A DNA stretch of 64,000 bases, from assembly GCF_001676655.1 (NCBI RefSeq), contig NZ_LZDB01000002.1:310001-374000 (forward strand), given 5' to 3'. Of the stretch, positions 63,664 through 64,000 are shown in pieces (position 1 is the stretch's first letter; each line of letters begins with the position of its first letter). Made by a program: the position numbers and the translations under genes. The stretch is from Perlucidibaca aquatica. Lineage in GTDB: Bacteria; Pseudomonadota; Gammaproteobacteria; Pseudomonadales; Moraxellaceae. The notes beneath the pieces are model-generated. The model was not told where the DNA came from. It saw only the letters and a list, made by a program, of their open reading frames with translations, and did no database searches.

Positions 63664-64000
63664 TTATTTGCTGAAGCCGCGCTTAGCCAGCTCAATTTTG
63701 GCAATCACGCCTTTGTGAACTTCATCCGGGCCATCCGCCAAACGCAAGCTGCGCGCCTGCGCAAAGAAGGCCGTTAGCGGGGTATCCCGAGAGACGCCTG
63801 CGCCGCCGTGAATTTGTATCGCCATGTCCACCACCTGCTGCAGCACATTGGGCGCCACCACCTTGATCGCGGAAATTTCGGTCATGGCGGCAAAAGTCCC
63901 CACGGCATCCATCTTCCAAGCGGCATAGAGTGTGAGCAAGCGCGCTTGATCGATGGCGATGCGGGCTTCGGCAATGCGCTCGCGATTGCCGCCGAGATTG
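63664..64000 (-). CDS. Acyl-CoA dehydrogenase, C-terminal part only (runs off the right edge)
   Basis: The last 111 residues. RIAEARIAIDQARLLTLYAA and VVDMAIQIHGGAGVSRDTPL are the C-terminal helical domain of acyl-CoA dehydrogenases, including the IHGGAG loop. It is similar to the ACAD10/11-type long enzymes. The 5' part lies beyond the window. Confidence 0.9.
   Translation of the reverse strand, partial: NLGGNRERIAEARIAIDQARLLTLYAAWKMDAVGTFAAMTEISAIKVVAPNVLQQVVDMAIQIHGGAGVSRDTPLTAFFAQARSLRLADGPDEVHKGVIAKIELAKRGFSK

Overview
The window has two parts that meet near base 30,320. Bases 1-30,323 look like the right part of a genomic island. Bases 30,442-64,000 look like ordinary, GC-rich gammaproteobacterial chromosome: recCBD, uvrB beside an aspartate aminotransferase, ovothiol genes, and a CYP153 alkane-hydroxylase operon. 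A hydrocarbon-degrading member of the Pseudomonadales or a neighbouring order fits best. That placement rests on gene content and remembered protein similarity, not on a search.

Island, left to right. (1) The start of an unknown minus-strand gene and a small Xre regulator with twin palindromic operators. (2) A type I restriction-modification operon hsdR-hsdM-hsdS, followed by a NucS-like (DUF91) nuclease, 1.1-7.9 kb. (3) A copper-resistance block, 8.2-18.5 kb: CopRS two-component system, an efflux outer-membrane protein, a multicopper oxidase, a CusF-like protein, CopZ, the CopA P-type ATPase and CueR, with a broken exported protein at one end and a broken catalase at the other. (4) An SOS block, 18.5-21.6 kb: umuD, umuC, an unknown gene, a short SRAP/HMCES-like gene, a ParS/MbcA-like gene and a 48-residue coiled-coil gene, with a LexA box at the umuD start. 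(5) A cassette block, 21.65-25.83 kb: five genes (PIN, two HEPN-like, a small unknown, a Schlafen-AlbA_2 protein), each followed by an integron attC-like sequence but with no integrase in view. (6) A 1,274-residue antiviral-STAND (Avs)-like protein, 26.0-29.8 kb. (7) A right attachment region ending in the 3' end of a tRNA-Asn gene and its terminator.

A 15-base motif, CGACCC(G/T)AAGCGGAC, occurs once at each boundary between the cargo modules (8206, 18463, 21651, 25816, 29840), and I saw it nowhere else in the window. This punctuation, the integrase-less cassette array and the Avs-like gene are the most interesting parts. Together the island carries defence (R-M, Avs-like, Schlafen/HEPN/PIN), metal stress survival and SOS mutagenesis.

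Chromosome, left to right: a DUF445 membrane protein; two toxin-antitoxin pairs (TumE/TumA-like and ParE/ParD-like) around an SDR gene; a GST-like protein; ovoA with a PLP lyase that is probably ovoB; a DUF2970 protein; recC-recB-recD; a FabH-like synthase; a ferredoxin-CYP153-desaturase-ferredoxin reductase operon with a divergent AraC regulator; aspartate aminotransferase; an MBL-fold hydrolase; uvrB; then a minus-strand run of lipid-metabolism-type genes (acyl-CoA dehydrogenase, SDR, phosphotransferase, histidine phosphatase, SDR, SMP-30-like protein). No rRNA, complete tRNA or CRISPR array was found.
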